Shown one piece after another: positions 8,673-16,695 of a stretch of DNA of 64,000 nt; within the stretch, counting starts at the first letter, position 1, and the number at the start of each line of letters is the position of its first letter. Origin of the DNA: Pseudodesulfovibrio thermohalotolerans. Lineage in GTDB: Bacteria > Desulfobacterota > Desulfovibrionia > Desulfovibrionales > Desulfovibrionaceae. Made by a program: the position numbers and the translations under genes. The stretch spans positions 3,439,501 to 3,503,500 of the forward strand of contig NZ_CP120635.1 of the NCBI RefSeq assembly GCF_021353295.2, read 5' to 3'. The notes under the pieces were generated by a model. It worked only from the letters and a program-made list of their open reading frames with translations, was not told the origin of the DNA and did no database searches.

Positions 8673-11201
8673 ATGCCACACCCGAACGACAGCAAGCGGA
8701 TCACCAAAACATCTCTCTACTCCTGGGTCCTGTACAAAAGCATCCCCCTCCAGCTCGCCGTGGTGGGCATCATCGTCATCACCGTGGCCATGCGGGTGAT
8801 CCCGCTGGAGATGCAGAAGCGGATCATCAACCAGGCCATCGGCATGAAGGACATACCGGCCCTGTGGCGATACTGCGCCCTCTACATCGGCGCCGTGACC
8901 CTGGCCGGAGTGCTCAAGTTCACCATAAACCTGATGCAGGTGCACATCGGTGAACGGGCCCTGAAAACCATTCGCGAGCGGCTCTACGACCACCTGCTCT
9001 CCCTGCCGATCCAGTTCTACCGCCGCACCTCGCCCGGCAACGTCATTTCGTACCTGATAACCGAGTTCATCCCGGTGGCCACCTTCATCGGCCAGGCCGT
9101 GGCCGTGCCCGCGGTCAACATCCTCACGTTCCTCGCCATGGCCGGGTACATGATAAACCTCAACCCGACCATCGGGCTGATCTCCATCTCCATCTACCCG
9201 GTGGAGCTCTTCATCCTGCCGCGCATCCAGAAATACTTCCGCCGGGCCAACCGCCGCCGCATCAAGCACACCCAGGCATTGTCCGGCCTGGTGGGCGAAG
9301 CGGTCTCCGGCGTGCACGAGGTCCACTCCAACGCCTCGATCCCGCTGGAACGGCAACGCTTTTCCAAGGTCCTGAACAAGCTCTACAAGGCCACGGTTCT
9401 GCAAAACGGCATCAAGTTCGGCATCAAGTTCGTAAACAACTTCTTCATGAGCATGGGACCGTTCGTCCTCTTCCTCATCGGCGGCTGGTACGCCATCCAG
9501 GGCCGGTTCGACGTGGGCGCCATCGTGGCCTTCCTGTCCGCCTACGAAAAGCTCTACGACCCGTGGAAGGAGCTCATGGAGTTTTGGCAGGTCTACCAGG
9601 ACAGCTCCGTGCGATACAACCAGATCATGCGCGCCTTCGACCACTCGCCCGAGTTCCGGCAGGTCGCCGAAGGCCGCGCCCCGTACATCCTGGACAACGA
9701 CGTGGAAATCCGCGACCTCTCCTTCGTGGTGGGTGGCAACATCCGGCTGCTCGACAACATCTCCCTCCGCGTCGAAGGCGGCGAGCACGTGGCTCTGGTA
9801 GGCTTCTCCGGCTCGGGCAAATCCACCCTGGCCCTGTGCGTTGCCCAGCTCTACAAATACACCGGCGGCTCCGTCCTGCTCGGCGGGCGAGAGGTCTCGG
9901 AGCTGACCAAGCAGGATATCTCCTACAACCTCGGCATGGTGGCCCAGCACCCCTTCATATTCGACGGCACGGTCAAGGAGAACCTCCTTTACTCCTGCCG
10001 CTCCCTGGCCATGCAAGGCGGACGATGCCCCGCCGGCGAAGAGCCGGGCCTGGACGAACTCATCAAGATATCCCAGCAGGTGGGGCTGTTCACCGACGTG
10101 CTTGCCTTTGCCCTGCGCTCGCGACTGGACCCCGAAATGGACAACGAAGCCCTCAAGGAGGCTATCCTGGCCTCCCGCAGGGAGTTCCAGGAAGGCGAGG
10201 CGGGCATGTACGCCGATGTGGCCGAACACATCGAATTCTTCGACACCAACTCCTACTCCCGCTACATGACCGTGGCCGAGAACATCGCCTTCGGCGCGGC
10301 CAACGCCGAGCAGTTCGACCAGGGGCACCTCCATTCCCACCCGGAATTCCAGGAGTTCCTTGAAAAGCACGGACTGATGGCGCATCTGATAGTTTTGGGC
10401 GAGGCCCTGACCCGCCTGGTCACGGACGAGCTGGGGCCGGAACCTTCCCACGACGATTTCCGGAACTCCCCCATCCCGGAGGAGGAATACGGCGAATACC
10501 AGAAGGCGGCCAATCGCCTCGATTCGGGCGAGCCGCTTTCCGATCAGGAAAAGGGGCTCATCCTCAAGTTGGCCATGGGCTACACCCCCGGCATCCACAA
10601 GCAGGTGGTCCTGGACAAGGGCTTCGCCAACCGCGTGGTCCGCTCCCGCCAGGACTTCATGGTTCTGGTCACGGAACGCTACCCCGGCGCGTTCACCTTC
10701 TTCACCAACGACAAGTACATCGACTCCCTGAACATCCAGGACAACATCCTGTTCGGCCGCGTGCGCACGGACGCGCAGGGCGCCGAGGAGGAGATCAACC
10801 ACCGGATCATGCAGGCGTTGATAATGCAGGGCTCGCTGGAGCCGGTGGTGGAGATGGGCCTCAACTTCCAGGTGGGCTCCATGGGCGACCGGCTGTCCGG
10901 CGGACAGCGGCAGAAGGTGGCCCTGGCCCGAACCTTCCTCAAGGTCCCGCCCGTCCTGATTCTGGACGAGGCCACGGCCGCCCTGGACAACAAGTCCCAG
11001 GCCCGGGTGCAGAACATCCTGACCACCAACTGGAAGGGCAAGTCCACGGTCCTGGCGGTCATACACCGTCTGGACATGCTGCCCCACTACGACAAGGTGG
11101 TGGTCCTCAAGGCGGGCCGCATCGTGGAACAGGGCACGTATCAGGAACTCGTGGACAGGAAGGGCGCGCTGTACTCCCTGATTCACGGCAAGGAGGAATA
11201 A
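8673..11201 (+). CDS. ABC exporter (fused permease and ATPase) with a long insertion in the ATPase domain
   Basis: 842 residues from the ATG at 8673. That start has only a weak ribosome site; an in-frame extension to 8535 is possible but is not hydrophobic or signal-like. An N-terminal ABC transmembrane region of about six helices (about 20-330) precedes the nucleotide-binding domain: Walker A GFSGSGKST at 377, Q-loop MVAQHPFIF near 425, signature LSGGQ at 741, Walker B LILDEAT at 762 and H-loop VIHRLD near 800. Walker A and signature are about 363 residues apart, against roughly 100 in typical exporters, so about 250 extra residues sit inside the domain. Three similar segments (TVKENLLYS 433, TVAENIAFG 533, NIQDNILFG 687) occur across this span. 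Catalytic motifs are intact. Substrate unknown. Confidence 0.85.
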   Translation: MPHPNDSKRITKTSLYSWVLYKSIPLQLAVVGIIVITVAMRVIPLEMQKRIINQAIGMKDIPALWRYCALYIGAVTLAGVLKFTINLMQVHIGERALKTIRERLYDHLLSLPIQFYRRTSPGNVISYLITEFIPVATFIGQAVAVPAVNILTFLAMAGYMINLNPTIGLISISIYPVELFILPRIQKYFRRANRRRIKHTQALSGLVGEAVSGVHEVHSNASIPLERQRFSKVLNKLYKATVLQNGIKFGIKFVNNFFMSMGPFVLFLIGGWYAIQGRFDVGAIVAFLSAYEKLYDPWKELMEFWQVYQDSSVRYNQIMRAFDHSPEFRQVAEGRAPYILDNDVEIRDLSFVVGGNIRLLDNISLRVEGGEHVALVGFSGSGKSTLALCVAQLYKYTGGSVLLGGREVSELTKQDISYNLGMVAQHPFIFDGTVKENLLYSCRSLAMQGGRCPAGEEPGLDELIKISQQVGLFTDVLAFALRSRLDPEMDNEALKEAILASRREFQEGEAGMYADVAEHIEFFDTNSYSRYMTVAENIAFGAANAEQFDQGHLHSHPEFQEFLEKHGLMAHLIVLGEALTRLVTDELGPEPSHDDFRNSPIPEEEYGEYQKAANRLDSGEPLSDQEKGLILKLAMGYTPGIHKQVVLDKGFANRVVRSRQDFMVLVTERYPGAFTFFTNDKYIDSLNIQDNILFGRVRTDAQGAEEEINHRIMQALIMQGSLEPVVEMGLNFQVGSMGDRLSGGQRQKVALARTFLKVPPVLILDEATAALDNKSQARVQNILTTNWKGKSTVLAVIHRLDMLPHYDKVVVLKAGRIVEQGTYQELVDRKGALYSLIHGKEE

Positions 11202-11229
11202 CCCTCCAGAAAGAGGCTGCGCACGGCGA

Positions 11230-11267
11230 CCGATTCCATCAATGATATGGAATCGGTTGTTTTTTTG
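11230..11267 (+). terminator. Rho-independent terminator after the ABC exporter
   Basis: CCGATTCCAT and ATGGAATCGG form a perfect 10-bp stem with a 7-base loop, followed by TTGTTTTTTT. It lies 28 bases after the exporter stop codon and is a textbook intrinsic terminator. Confidence 0.93.
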
Positions 11268-11388
11268 CGATAAATCGCAACGATATTCTTCAAGCGGGTG
11301 TTTTCACCCTTTTTTTTCCGCTTTACAGTCCAATTTTTTGAATGTACCCAATGACCAACCCAATCGGGACTCTCTCCCTCTCATAGGC

Positions 11389-11417
11389 CCGGTCCAGGAG
11401 ACGGTCTCCTGGACCGG
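11389..11417. promoter_or_regulatory. Perfect 13-bp inverted repeat in the leader of the AhpD-like gene
   Basis: CCGGTCCAGGAGA, a 3-base spacer CGG, then TCTCCTGGACCGG: 13 paired bases without mismatch, ending 23 bases before the ATG at 11441 and just upstream of its AAGGAG ribosome site. No T run follows, so it is not a normal terminator. It could be an operator for a dimeric regulator, a hairpin stabilising the mRNA 5' end, or a processing site. Function is not established. Confidence 0.6.
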
Positions 11418-11440
11418 ACTCTGCCAAAAAGGAGACCGCT

Positions 11441-11770
11441 ATGCCGGAACCTGCTGAAAAAGCAACTGAACTCTTTCGTCAAATGAACAAGAACCGTCGG
11501 AACGTCTTCAAGGCGTACCAAGGGTTCACCGCCGCCATCAAAAAAGGCAGCGCCATCGAGGACAAGTACCAGTCCCTGATTCTTATCGCCTGCTCCATCC
11601 TGTCCCAGTGCGATATGTGTATTTCCCTCCACGTCCAGAACGCCGTGACCTGCGGCGCGACCAAGGACGAAATCATCGACGCGGGGCTCCTGGCCGTGGC
11701 CATGGGCGGCTCCCCCAAGATGATGTACATGCGGTACGTGTACGAAGAGCTCGACAAGCTCTACGAATAA
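11441..11770 (+). CDS. Carboxymuconolactone decarboxylase/AhpD-family protein
   Basis: 109 residues, the size of a single-domain CMD/AhpD-like protein. The redox motif CDMCISLH (CxxC followed by His) matches the AhpD active site, and the surrounding helix ...QNAVTCGATKDEIIDAGLLAVAMGG is typical of the family. Such proteins act as thiol-dependent peroxidase reductants or alkylhydroperoxidases in the cytoplasm; no ahpC partner is nearby. An AAGGAG ribosome site is 6 bases from the ATG. The gene stands alone between a terminator upstream and a GC-rich hairpin downstream, and its leader carries a long perfect inverted repeat suggesting its own control. Substrate unknown. Confidence 0.88.
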   Translation: MPEPAEKATELFRQMNKNRRNVFKAYQGFTAAIKKGSAIEDKYQSLILIACSILSQCDMCISLHVQNAVTCGATKDEIIDAGLLAVAMGGSPKMMYMRYVYEELDKLYE

Positions 11771-11807
11771 AACGAACGGGCCTGCGCCCGGAAATTCGTC
11801 CTCAAGG

Positions 11808-11845
11808 GGCGCGCCGTGGTCTGCCGCGGCGCGCCTCTTCGTGTT
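11808..11845 (+). terminator. Probable terminator after the AhpD-like gene
   Basis: GGCGCGCCG pairs perfectly with CGGCGCGCC across a 10-base loop and is followed by TCTTCGTGTTTT. The T tract is broken, so termination is likely but not certain. The remaining 140 bases before the next gene hold nothing else I can identify. Confidence 0.55.
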
Positions 11846-11989
11846 TTCCAAGAACAGGGGTCCCACTGCCGCCCCCGATTTCGACCGCCAGGCACCCGGC
11901 TCCCTTCCACAAGGGGCGCCCCTTACGCCTTTCCCGCAAAACCTCCGAAAATAATGGGCTGTTAGAAACAATAACTCTAACCTGATATC

Positions 11990-12976
11990 ATGAGAACGAA
12001 TAGGTTCATAAACCGACGGCTCGGGCTGACGGCGATCCTCCTCGTACTCGGGGTGGTGCTGGGCTTCGGCGCGCCCGGCCTGGGCAATGGAAGGCTCTTC
12101 GTCATTGTGGCCAAGTCCGAATCGGACATGAACTTCGTCCGGGTCTTTGACGCGGCGAAAACCGAGGCTGAAGCCTTCGGTGACCGGATGGTCCTGGTGG
12201 GCGGCAAGGGCAAGGCCCACTTCCGCATCCAGGACGAGGAGGTTCGCAACGTGCTGGACCAAAAGCCGAACGGGCTGGCCATCTCGGTCCTGCACAGCCG
12301 GTTCCTGGCCGAGAATTCCTTCAAGCTGGTGCGCGCGGCGGAGGTCCCCGTGGTCACCTTCGACTCCGACTTCACGGAAGAATACCAATCACTCAGGGCA
12401 GGGTACATCGGCACCGACAACGTGGAGCTGGGCCGCGAGCTTGCCCGGCAGACGCAACGCCTCCGTCCCGAGGGCGGCATGGTGGCCATCATGACTGGCG
12501 GACTGGACGACACCAACCTGAACGACCGCATCCGCGGCGTCATCGAACAATTCGACTTCGACGCGCCGGAGTCCCGATGGACGCTACTATCCCGTTCGCC
12601 CATCCCGTGCCGGGACAACTACGACGAGGCCCTGCGGCAATTGAAGGCCCTGCTCGACGACGGTTCGGTAAACGTCATCATCTCAGTGGGCTGGTGGGCG
12701 CAAATGGCCGACGGGTACGAGGTTCTGGTCAAGCGATATCGGCGGAGCATGAGCCGGGCCGACAAGATACTGGCTTTTGCGGGAGCGCATCCCACACAAC
12801 GCAAACTCTTCGCCAAGCGGCTGAGCCACGTGAACATAGGGCTGGATTTCGAGGCGATGGGCCGCCTGGCCTACAAGAATCTGTCCGCGTTGGCCGACGG
12901 CGGAACCGTGCCGCCCAGGACCTTCACGCCCATGCGCATCTACAGCCAGGATTGTCTCTACACCCCGGCGCGATAG
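11990..12976 (+). CDS. Periplasmic sugar-type substrate-binding protein (orphan)
   Basis: 328 residues with an N-terminal export signal (basic MRTNRFINRR then a hydrophobic stretch to about residue 32). The rest fits the ribose-binding/LacI-like periplasmic fold (Peripla_BP_4 type): FVIVAKSESDMNFVRVFDAAKTEAE at the first lobe, VPVVTFDSDF in the hinge region, then YIGTDNVELGRELA and GGMVAIMTGG. No permease or ATPase gene is nearby, so it may feed a remote transporter or act as a receptor for a sensor protein. No strong ribosome site precedes the ATG. It converges with the sigma-54 activator, leaving only 2 bases between stops. Ligand unknown. Confidence 0.82.
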   Translation: MRTNRFINRRLGLTAILLVLGVVLGFGAPGLGNGRLFVIVAKSESDMNFVRVFDAAKTEAEAFGDRMVLVGGKGKAHFRIQDEEVRNVLDQKPNGLAISVLHSRFLAENSFKLVRAAEVPVVTFDSDFTEEYQSLRAGYIGTDNVELGRELARQTQRLRPEGGMVAIMTGGLDDTNLNDRIRGVIEQFDFDAPESRWTLLSRSPIPCRDNYDEALRQLKALLDDGSVNVIISVGWWAQMADGYEVLVKRYRRSMSRADKILAFAGAHPTQRKLFAKRLSHVNIGLDFEAMGRLAYKNLSALADGGTVPPRTFTPMRIYSQDCLYTPAR

Positions 12977-12978
12977 GG

Positions 12979-14403
12979 CTACAGATCCAGGCCCTGCTTC
13001 TTGTATTCGTTGAGCTTGTTGCGCAGAGTGCGCACGGAGATGCCGAGCAGCTCGGCGGCGCGGGTGCGGTTGCCGGTGGTCTCTTCCAGGCTCTTGAGAA
13101 TGAGCCTTTTCTCCATCTCGTGAAGCGGCATGACCGACATGGCCTCGTCCGGCGTGGACGGAGGCGCGGCCTCGCAGGCGGCCTGCTGATCCGCGTCGAT
13201 GTCGGCCAGATCGTCCGGGGTCCACTGCTCGTCGCCCATGAGGAAATGACGCGGCCTGATGGGCCCCTGGCCCGCCAGGAGCACCGCCCGCTCCATGAGG
13301 TTCTGCAACTCGCGGACATTGCCGGGCCAGTCGTATTCCATGAGCCACTTCCGGGCCTCGTCCGTAAAGGCGAGGCCGCCCAGCCCATAGGCGGCGGTGA
13401 ACTTGTTGGTGAAATAATCGGCCAGCAGCAGCACGTCCTCGCCCCGCTCTCTCAATGCGGGCAGGGCGAGCGGGATGACGTTCAGACGATAGTAGAGGTC
13501 CTGCCGGAACTTGCCTTCCTTGACGGAATCCTCGATGCGCCGGTTGGTGGTGGCCAGGACGCGGACGTCCACCTTGACCGTCTCCACGCCGCCCACGCGA
13601 TCGAACTCGGACTCCTGCAACACCCGCAGCAGCTTGGCCTGAAGGCCGAGATCCATCTCGGTGATCTCGTCGAGCAGAATGGTCCCGCCGTCGGCCAGCT
13701 CGAACTTGCCGAGTTTGCGGCTGATGGCTCCGGTAAACGCGCCCTTTTCATGGCCGAAAAGTTCGGATTCCAGCAGATGCTCGGGCAGGGCCGCGCAGTT
13801 GATGGCCACGAACGGCTTGTCCGCACGGTCCGAACTGTGATGCAGATAGCGGGCGAACATCTCCTTGCCGGTGCCCGACTCGCCGGAGATGAGCACGGTC
13901 GCCTTGGACCCGGCAACCTGCCTGGCCAGTGCGAGTACGCGCAGCACGGCGGTATGACGGCCGATGATCTGGTATTTTCCCTTGGGCGCGGACGCGGCGG
14001 ACGGCGCATGGTGCGTCCTGGGCGGACACGGCGCGGGTGCGGGTTCCGGCTCCTCGTCGGGCAGGACCAGCCTGATCTTTTCCCAGACCAGCGGCTCGAT
14101 CCAATAGTCGCGCGCACCCAGCTCCAGAAATTCCGTGGCCTGCTCCGCGCTGCCCGAACCGGCGAAGACGACCACCGGCGGAAACCCGTCGGTTCCGGCT
14201 CCCTTTTGCAGAAACGCCTTGGCGTCGAATCCCTGCAATTCGGGCCTACAAAAGACCAGGCAGGGGCGGGACTTCTTGATGAATCCCATGGCGCCGTTGA
14301 GGTTATCGGCCAGCCCGGCCTGCAATCCGGCCTTTTGCAAGGCGGGAAAGATGGTGGTCACGGACTGCGGTTCCGCGATGAAAAGGACTGTTTTTGCCGA
14401 CAT
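12979..14403 (-). CDS. Sigma-54-dependent transcriptional activator with a degenerate receiver domain
   Basis: 474 residues from MSAKTVLF. Residues 1-115 fold like a response-regulator receiver, but the acidic pair is replaced (FIAEPQS), the phosphoacceptor position reads VFCRPELQG with no Asp, and the usual Lys is Glu (YWIEPL). The AAA+ domain is complete: Walker A GESGTGKE (about 174), the sigma-54 contact loop GAFTGA (221-226), Walker B TILLDE (241) and the arginine-containing sensor region. A Fis-type helix-turn-helix closes the protein (NRTRAAELLGISVRTLRN). It should drive sigma-54 promoters, but control by phosphorylation looks lost; ligand or protein-protein control is more likely. Targets are unknown. 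Confidence 0.92.
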   Translation of the reverse strand: MSAKTVLFIAEPQSVTTIFPALQKAGLQAGLADNLNGAMGFIKKSRPCLVFCRPELQGFDAKAFLQKGAGTDGFPPVVVFAGSGSAEQATEFLELGARDYWIEPLVWEKIRLVLPDEEPEPAPAPCPPRTHHAPSAASAPKGKYQIIGRHTAVLRVLALARQVAGSKATVLISGESGTGKEMFARYLHHSSDRADKPFVAINCAALPEHLLESELFGHEKGAFTGAISRKLGKFELADGGTILLDEITEMDLGLQAKLLRVLQESEFDRVGGVETVKVDVRVLATTNRRIEDSVKEGKFRQDLYYRLNVIPLALPALRERGEDVLLLADYFTNKFTAAYGLGGLAFTDEARKWLMEYDWPGNVRELQNLMERAVLLAGQGPIRPRHFLMGDEQWTPDDLADIDADQQAACEAAPPSTPDEAMSVMPLHEMEKRLILKSLEETTGNRTRAAELLGISVRTLRNKLNEYKKQGLDL

Positions 14404-14440
14404 GGTCACTTCTATTATCGGCAAGTCGGGAAGTTTACAA

Positions 14441-14458
14441 GAGGTTCACGAGGTTCAC
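14441..14458. repeat. Tandem 9-bp direct repeat in a divergent promoter region
   Basis: GAGGTTCAC occurs twice head to tail. It lies 38 bases upstream of the sigma-54 activator start and about 100 bases upstream of the divergent glycan gene. It could be a regulator-binding site; no promoter hexamers are clear around it. This is pattern only. Confidence 0.3.
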
Positions 14459-14556
14459 GCGCGACCGGACGGCCCCGGTCCGCTTCCCTTCCATCCTTGC
14501 CCTGATATCACCCATCTGCTACTCCTCGAAAGCTTGATCGCAAACGAGAAAAACAC

Positions 14557-16695
14557 ATGACATGCATATCCATACCCGTCCTTTGCTACCATAACGTGTC
14601 CGGCGTGAACGGGCACACGCCCGAGATGTTCCGCGCCCACCTCGACACCATCGCCGAGGCAGGCTGGCGGACCATCTCCGGCCGCGAACTGCTCGCCGTC
14701 ACCCGTGGCGAAATGCGCCCCCCGAAGAAGTCCCTGGTCCTGACCTTCGACGACGGCCACGTCTCCAACTGGATAACCGTGGTCCCGGAACTCGAAAAAC
14801 GGAACATGACCGGCACTTTTTTCGTCCTCACGGACTTCACCATGGCGGGCGAGGCGCGCACGGCCGAAAACGCGCCCGAGATGCTCCACATGAAACAGGC
14901 CTTTCGGGCGGCGCACCTTGAAGGCGACTTCTCCCAGTTCATCAACGAATCCGAAATCCGGGCCATGCTCGACAAGGGCATGGAAATATTCTCCCACGGC
15001 CGGCGGCACCAGGCCGCCTTCACGAACCTTACCCCGGAACGCCCCCTCGGCGCGGAAAAAGCGCATTGGGGAGGATGGTCCATCTATCCAGGCCACAATG
15101 ACGCCTGGCCCACCTTCAAAGTGGGAAGCGCCTATGTCTACGACGGCTTCTGGCCCAAGTTCGAGGGGCTGGGAGAGCCGCGTTTCGTCAAGCGGTCCGA
15201 AGAGGAACGCCGCGAATTCTGCCGCCGGGACTTCCGCAAGAGCCTGGAACGCCTCCGGGAATTGAACGGGCTTGACGAACAGCTTTTCTGCTGGCCGTGG
15301 GGGCAATTCGACCCGATCGCCGAGGAAGAGCTGAAAGCGGCCGGATACGCGGGCGCGTTTACCCTGGAACGTTGGTCCAACACGCGGGGCACCGATCCGT
15401 TTCGGCTCAACCGCCTCGGCGTGGCCGCCAAGAAGGACAGCAAGTGGCTCCGGCACCGGCTGCGCATGTACTCCACCACGCCATCGGCCCGATTCTTCTT
15501 CAAAAGATACCACAAGAAGCCCGAGATCAATTCGGTGCTCTACGCCACGGACTCCGCCAAGCTGTCCGGCGGCAGCCGCCAGATGGTCAACAACATCAAG
15601 GCCATGTCCGACATGGGCCTGAAGGTCCACGCCCTGGTGACGCCGGACACGCCCATCAGCGCCGCCCTGGACGGCCTGGACGTGGAGGTGATCCGCTACG
15701 ACGGCTTCAGCCGATATTGGAAGGCCGGGAAATTCCTCAAGAACCTGATCGCGGAAAAGAACATCGACGTGGTCCACTCCTTCCACAACCGGGCCTACAA
15801 GATGGGCGTGCTGGCCCGACTCATGGGCGCGAAGTTCAAACTGTTCATCAATCGGGGCGTCATCTCCAGACCCAACACCGTATTTTTCCTCTGGACGGCC
15901 TTGAGCGACGGAGTCATCGCCAACTCCGCCCAATGCGCCGAAGTCCTGCGCAAATACTGGGTGAGCAACAAGCTCCTCAACGTGGTCTACAACGCATACG
16001 CCGGACCGGACTTCGGCGACCCCAAGCCCCGCAAGAAACGGGGCACCCGCTTCATCTACATGGGCAACTCGGCGGACATCAAGGGATTCGACGTCTTCCT
16101 GAAGGCCGCCGACCGACTCTGCCGCGACGGAGCCAGAGACCTGGAATTCGTGGGCGTGGGCGTGCCGGACAGCCGACTCGGCAGATTCACGGACGCCTTC
16201 ACCCCGGTGGTGCGGGAACGCTACCGCAACGCGGGCGAGATATCCCACGCCGAAGTCCTCGACGAACTGCACTTCGCCGACGTCCTGACCATAACCTCGC
16301 GCAAGGAAAGTCTGCCCAACGCCCTGCTCGAAGGATTCGCCCTCGGTCTGCCCGCCGTGTGCACGAACGTGGGCGGCATCCCCGAAGTGGTCCGCGACGG
16401 CGTAAACGGTTTTCTCTGCGCATCCGAAAATACGGAATGCCTGGCCGAAAAAATGCGGCTGCTGGCCGAAGACCCGTCGAAGCGGTTCACCCTCGGACAG
16501 GTCGGCCATAAAGTGGTCAGCCGCCTGCTCACCATCGAAGCCAAGGGGCGCAACCTCATGCGCGTCTACATGGGCGAACGCCTGTACGAGCCCCTGCCCT
16601 TCGAAGACATCACCCGGGAAGCGGCCAAGGCCCCGGACCCGTTCGGGACGCAGGCCGATGTGGAGGAACACCCCCATGAGCACCCCGCGAGCTGA
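14557..16695 (+). CDS. Polysaccharide deacetylase fused to a GT4 glycosyltransferase
   Basis: 712 residues with two enzymatic halves. Residues 1 to about 310 are a NodB-type polysaccharide deacetylase: PVLCYHNVSG, the catalytic metal motif LTFDDGH, a His motif SHGRRH and the CWPWGQFD groove motif. Residues about 325-690 are a GT-B family 4 glycosyltransferase: SGGSRQMVNNIKAMSDMG at the N-lobe and SRKESLPNALLEGFALGLP...TNVGGIPEVV with the E-x7-E donor-binding pattern. No signal peptide or membrane helix is seen, so it is probably cytoplasmic. It overlaps the next glycosyltransferase gene by 20 bases. The pair suggests modification of a surface or flagellar glycan; the actual substrate is inferred only from context. 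Confidence 0.88.
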   Translation: MTCISIPVLCYHNVSGVNGHTPEMFRAHLDTIAEAGWRTISGRELLAVTRGEMRPPKKSLVLTFDDGHVSNWITVVPELEKRNMTGTFFVLTDFTMAGEARTAENAPEMLHMKQAFRAAHLEGDFSQFINESEIRAMLDKGMEIFSHGRRHQAAFTNLTPERPLGAEKAHWGGWSIYPGHNDAWPTFKVGSAYVYDGFWPKFEGLGEPRFVKRSEEERREFCRRDFRKSLERLRELNGLDEQLFCWPWGQFDPIAEEELKAAGYAGAFTLERWSNTRGTDPFRLNRLGVAAKKDSKWLRHRLRMYSTTPSARFFFKRYHKKPEINSVLYATDSAKLSGGSRQMVNNIKAMSDMGLKVHALVTPDTPISAALDGLDVEVIRYDGFSRYWKAGKFLKNLIAEKNIDVVHSFHNRAYKMGVLARLMGAKFKLFINRGVISRPNTVFFLWTALSDGVIANSAQCAEVLRKYWVSNKLLNVVYNAYAGPDFGDPKPRKKRGTRFIYMGNSADIKGFDVFLKAADRLCRDGARDLEFVGVGVPDSRLGRFTDAFTPVVRERYRNAGEISHAEVLDELHFADVLTITSRKESLPNALLEGFALGLPAVCTNVGGIPEVVRDGVNGFLCASENTECLAEKMRLLAEDPSKRFTLGQVGHKVVSRLLTIEAKGRNLMRVYMGERLYEPLPFEDITREAAKAPDPFGTQADVEEHPHEHPAS

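Noticed and set aside
8508..11186. 892-residue minus-strand frame opposite the ABC exporter
   Set aside because: It has no domain, is full of Val/Gly/Glu/His as expected of antisense to GC-rich coding sequence, and the plus strand has all ABC motifs.
11242..11457. 71-residue plus-strand frame before the AhpD-like gene
   Set aside because: Begins inside a terminator hairpin and runs through the palindrome into the real gene; no ribosome site.
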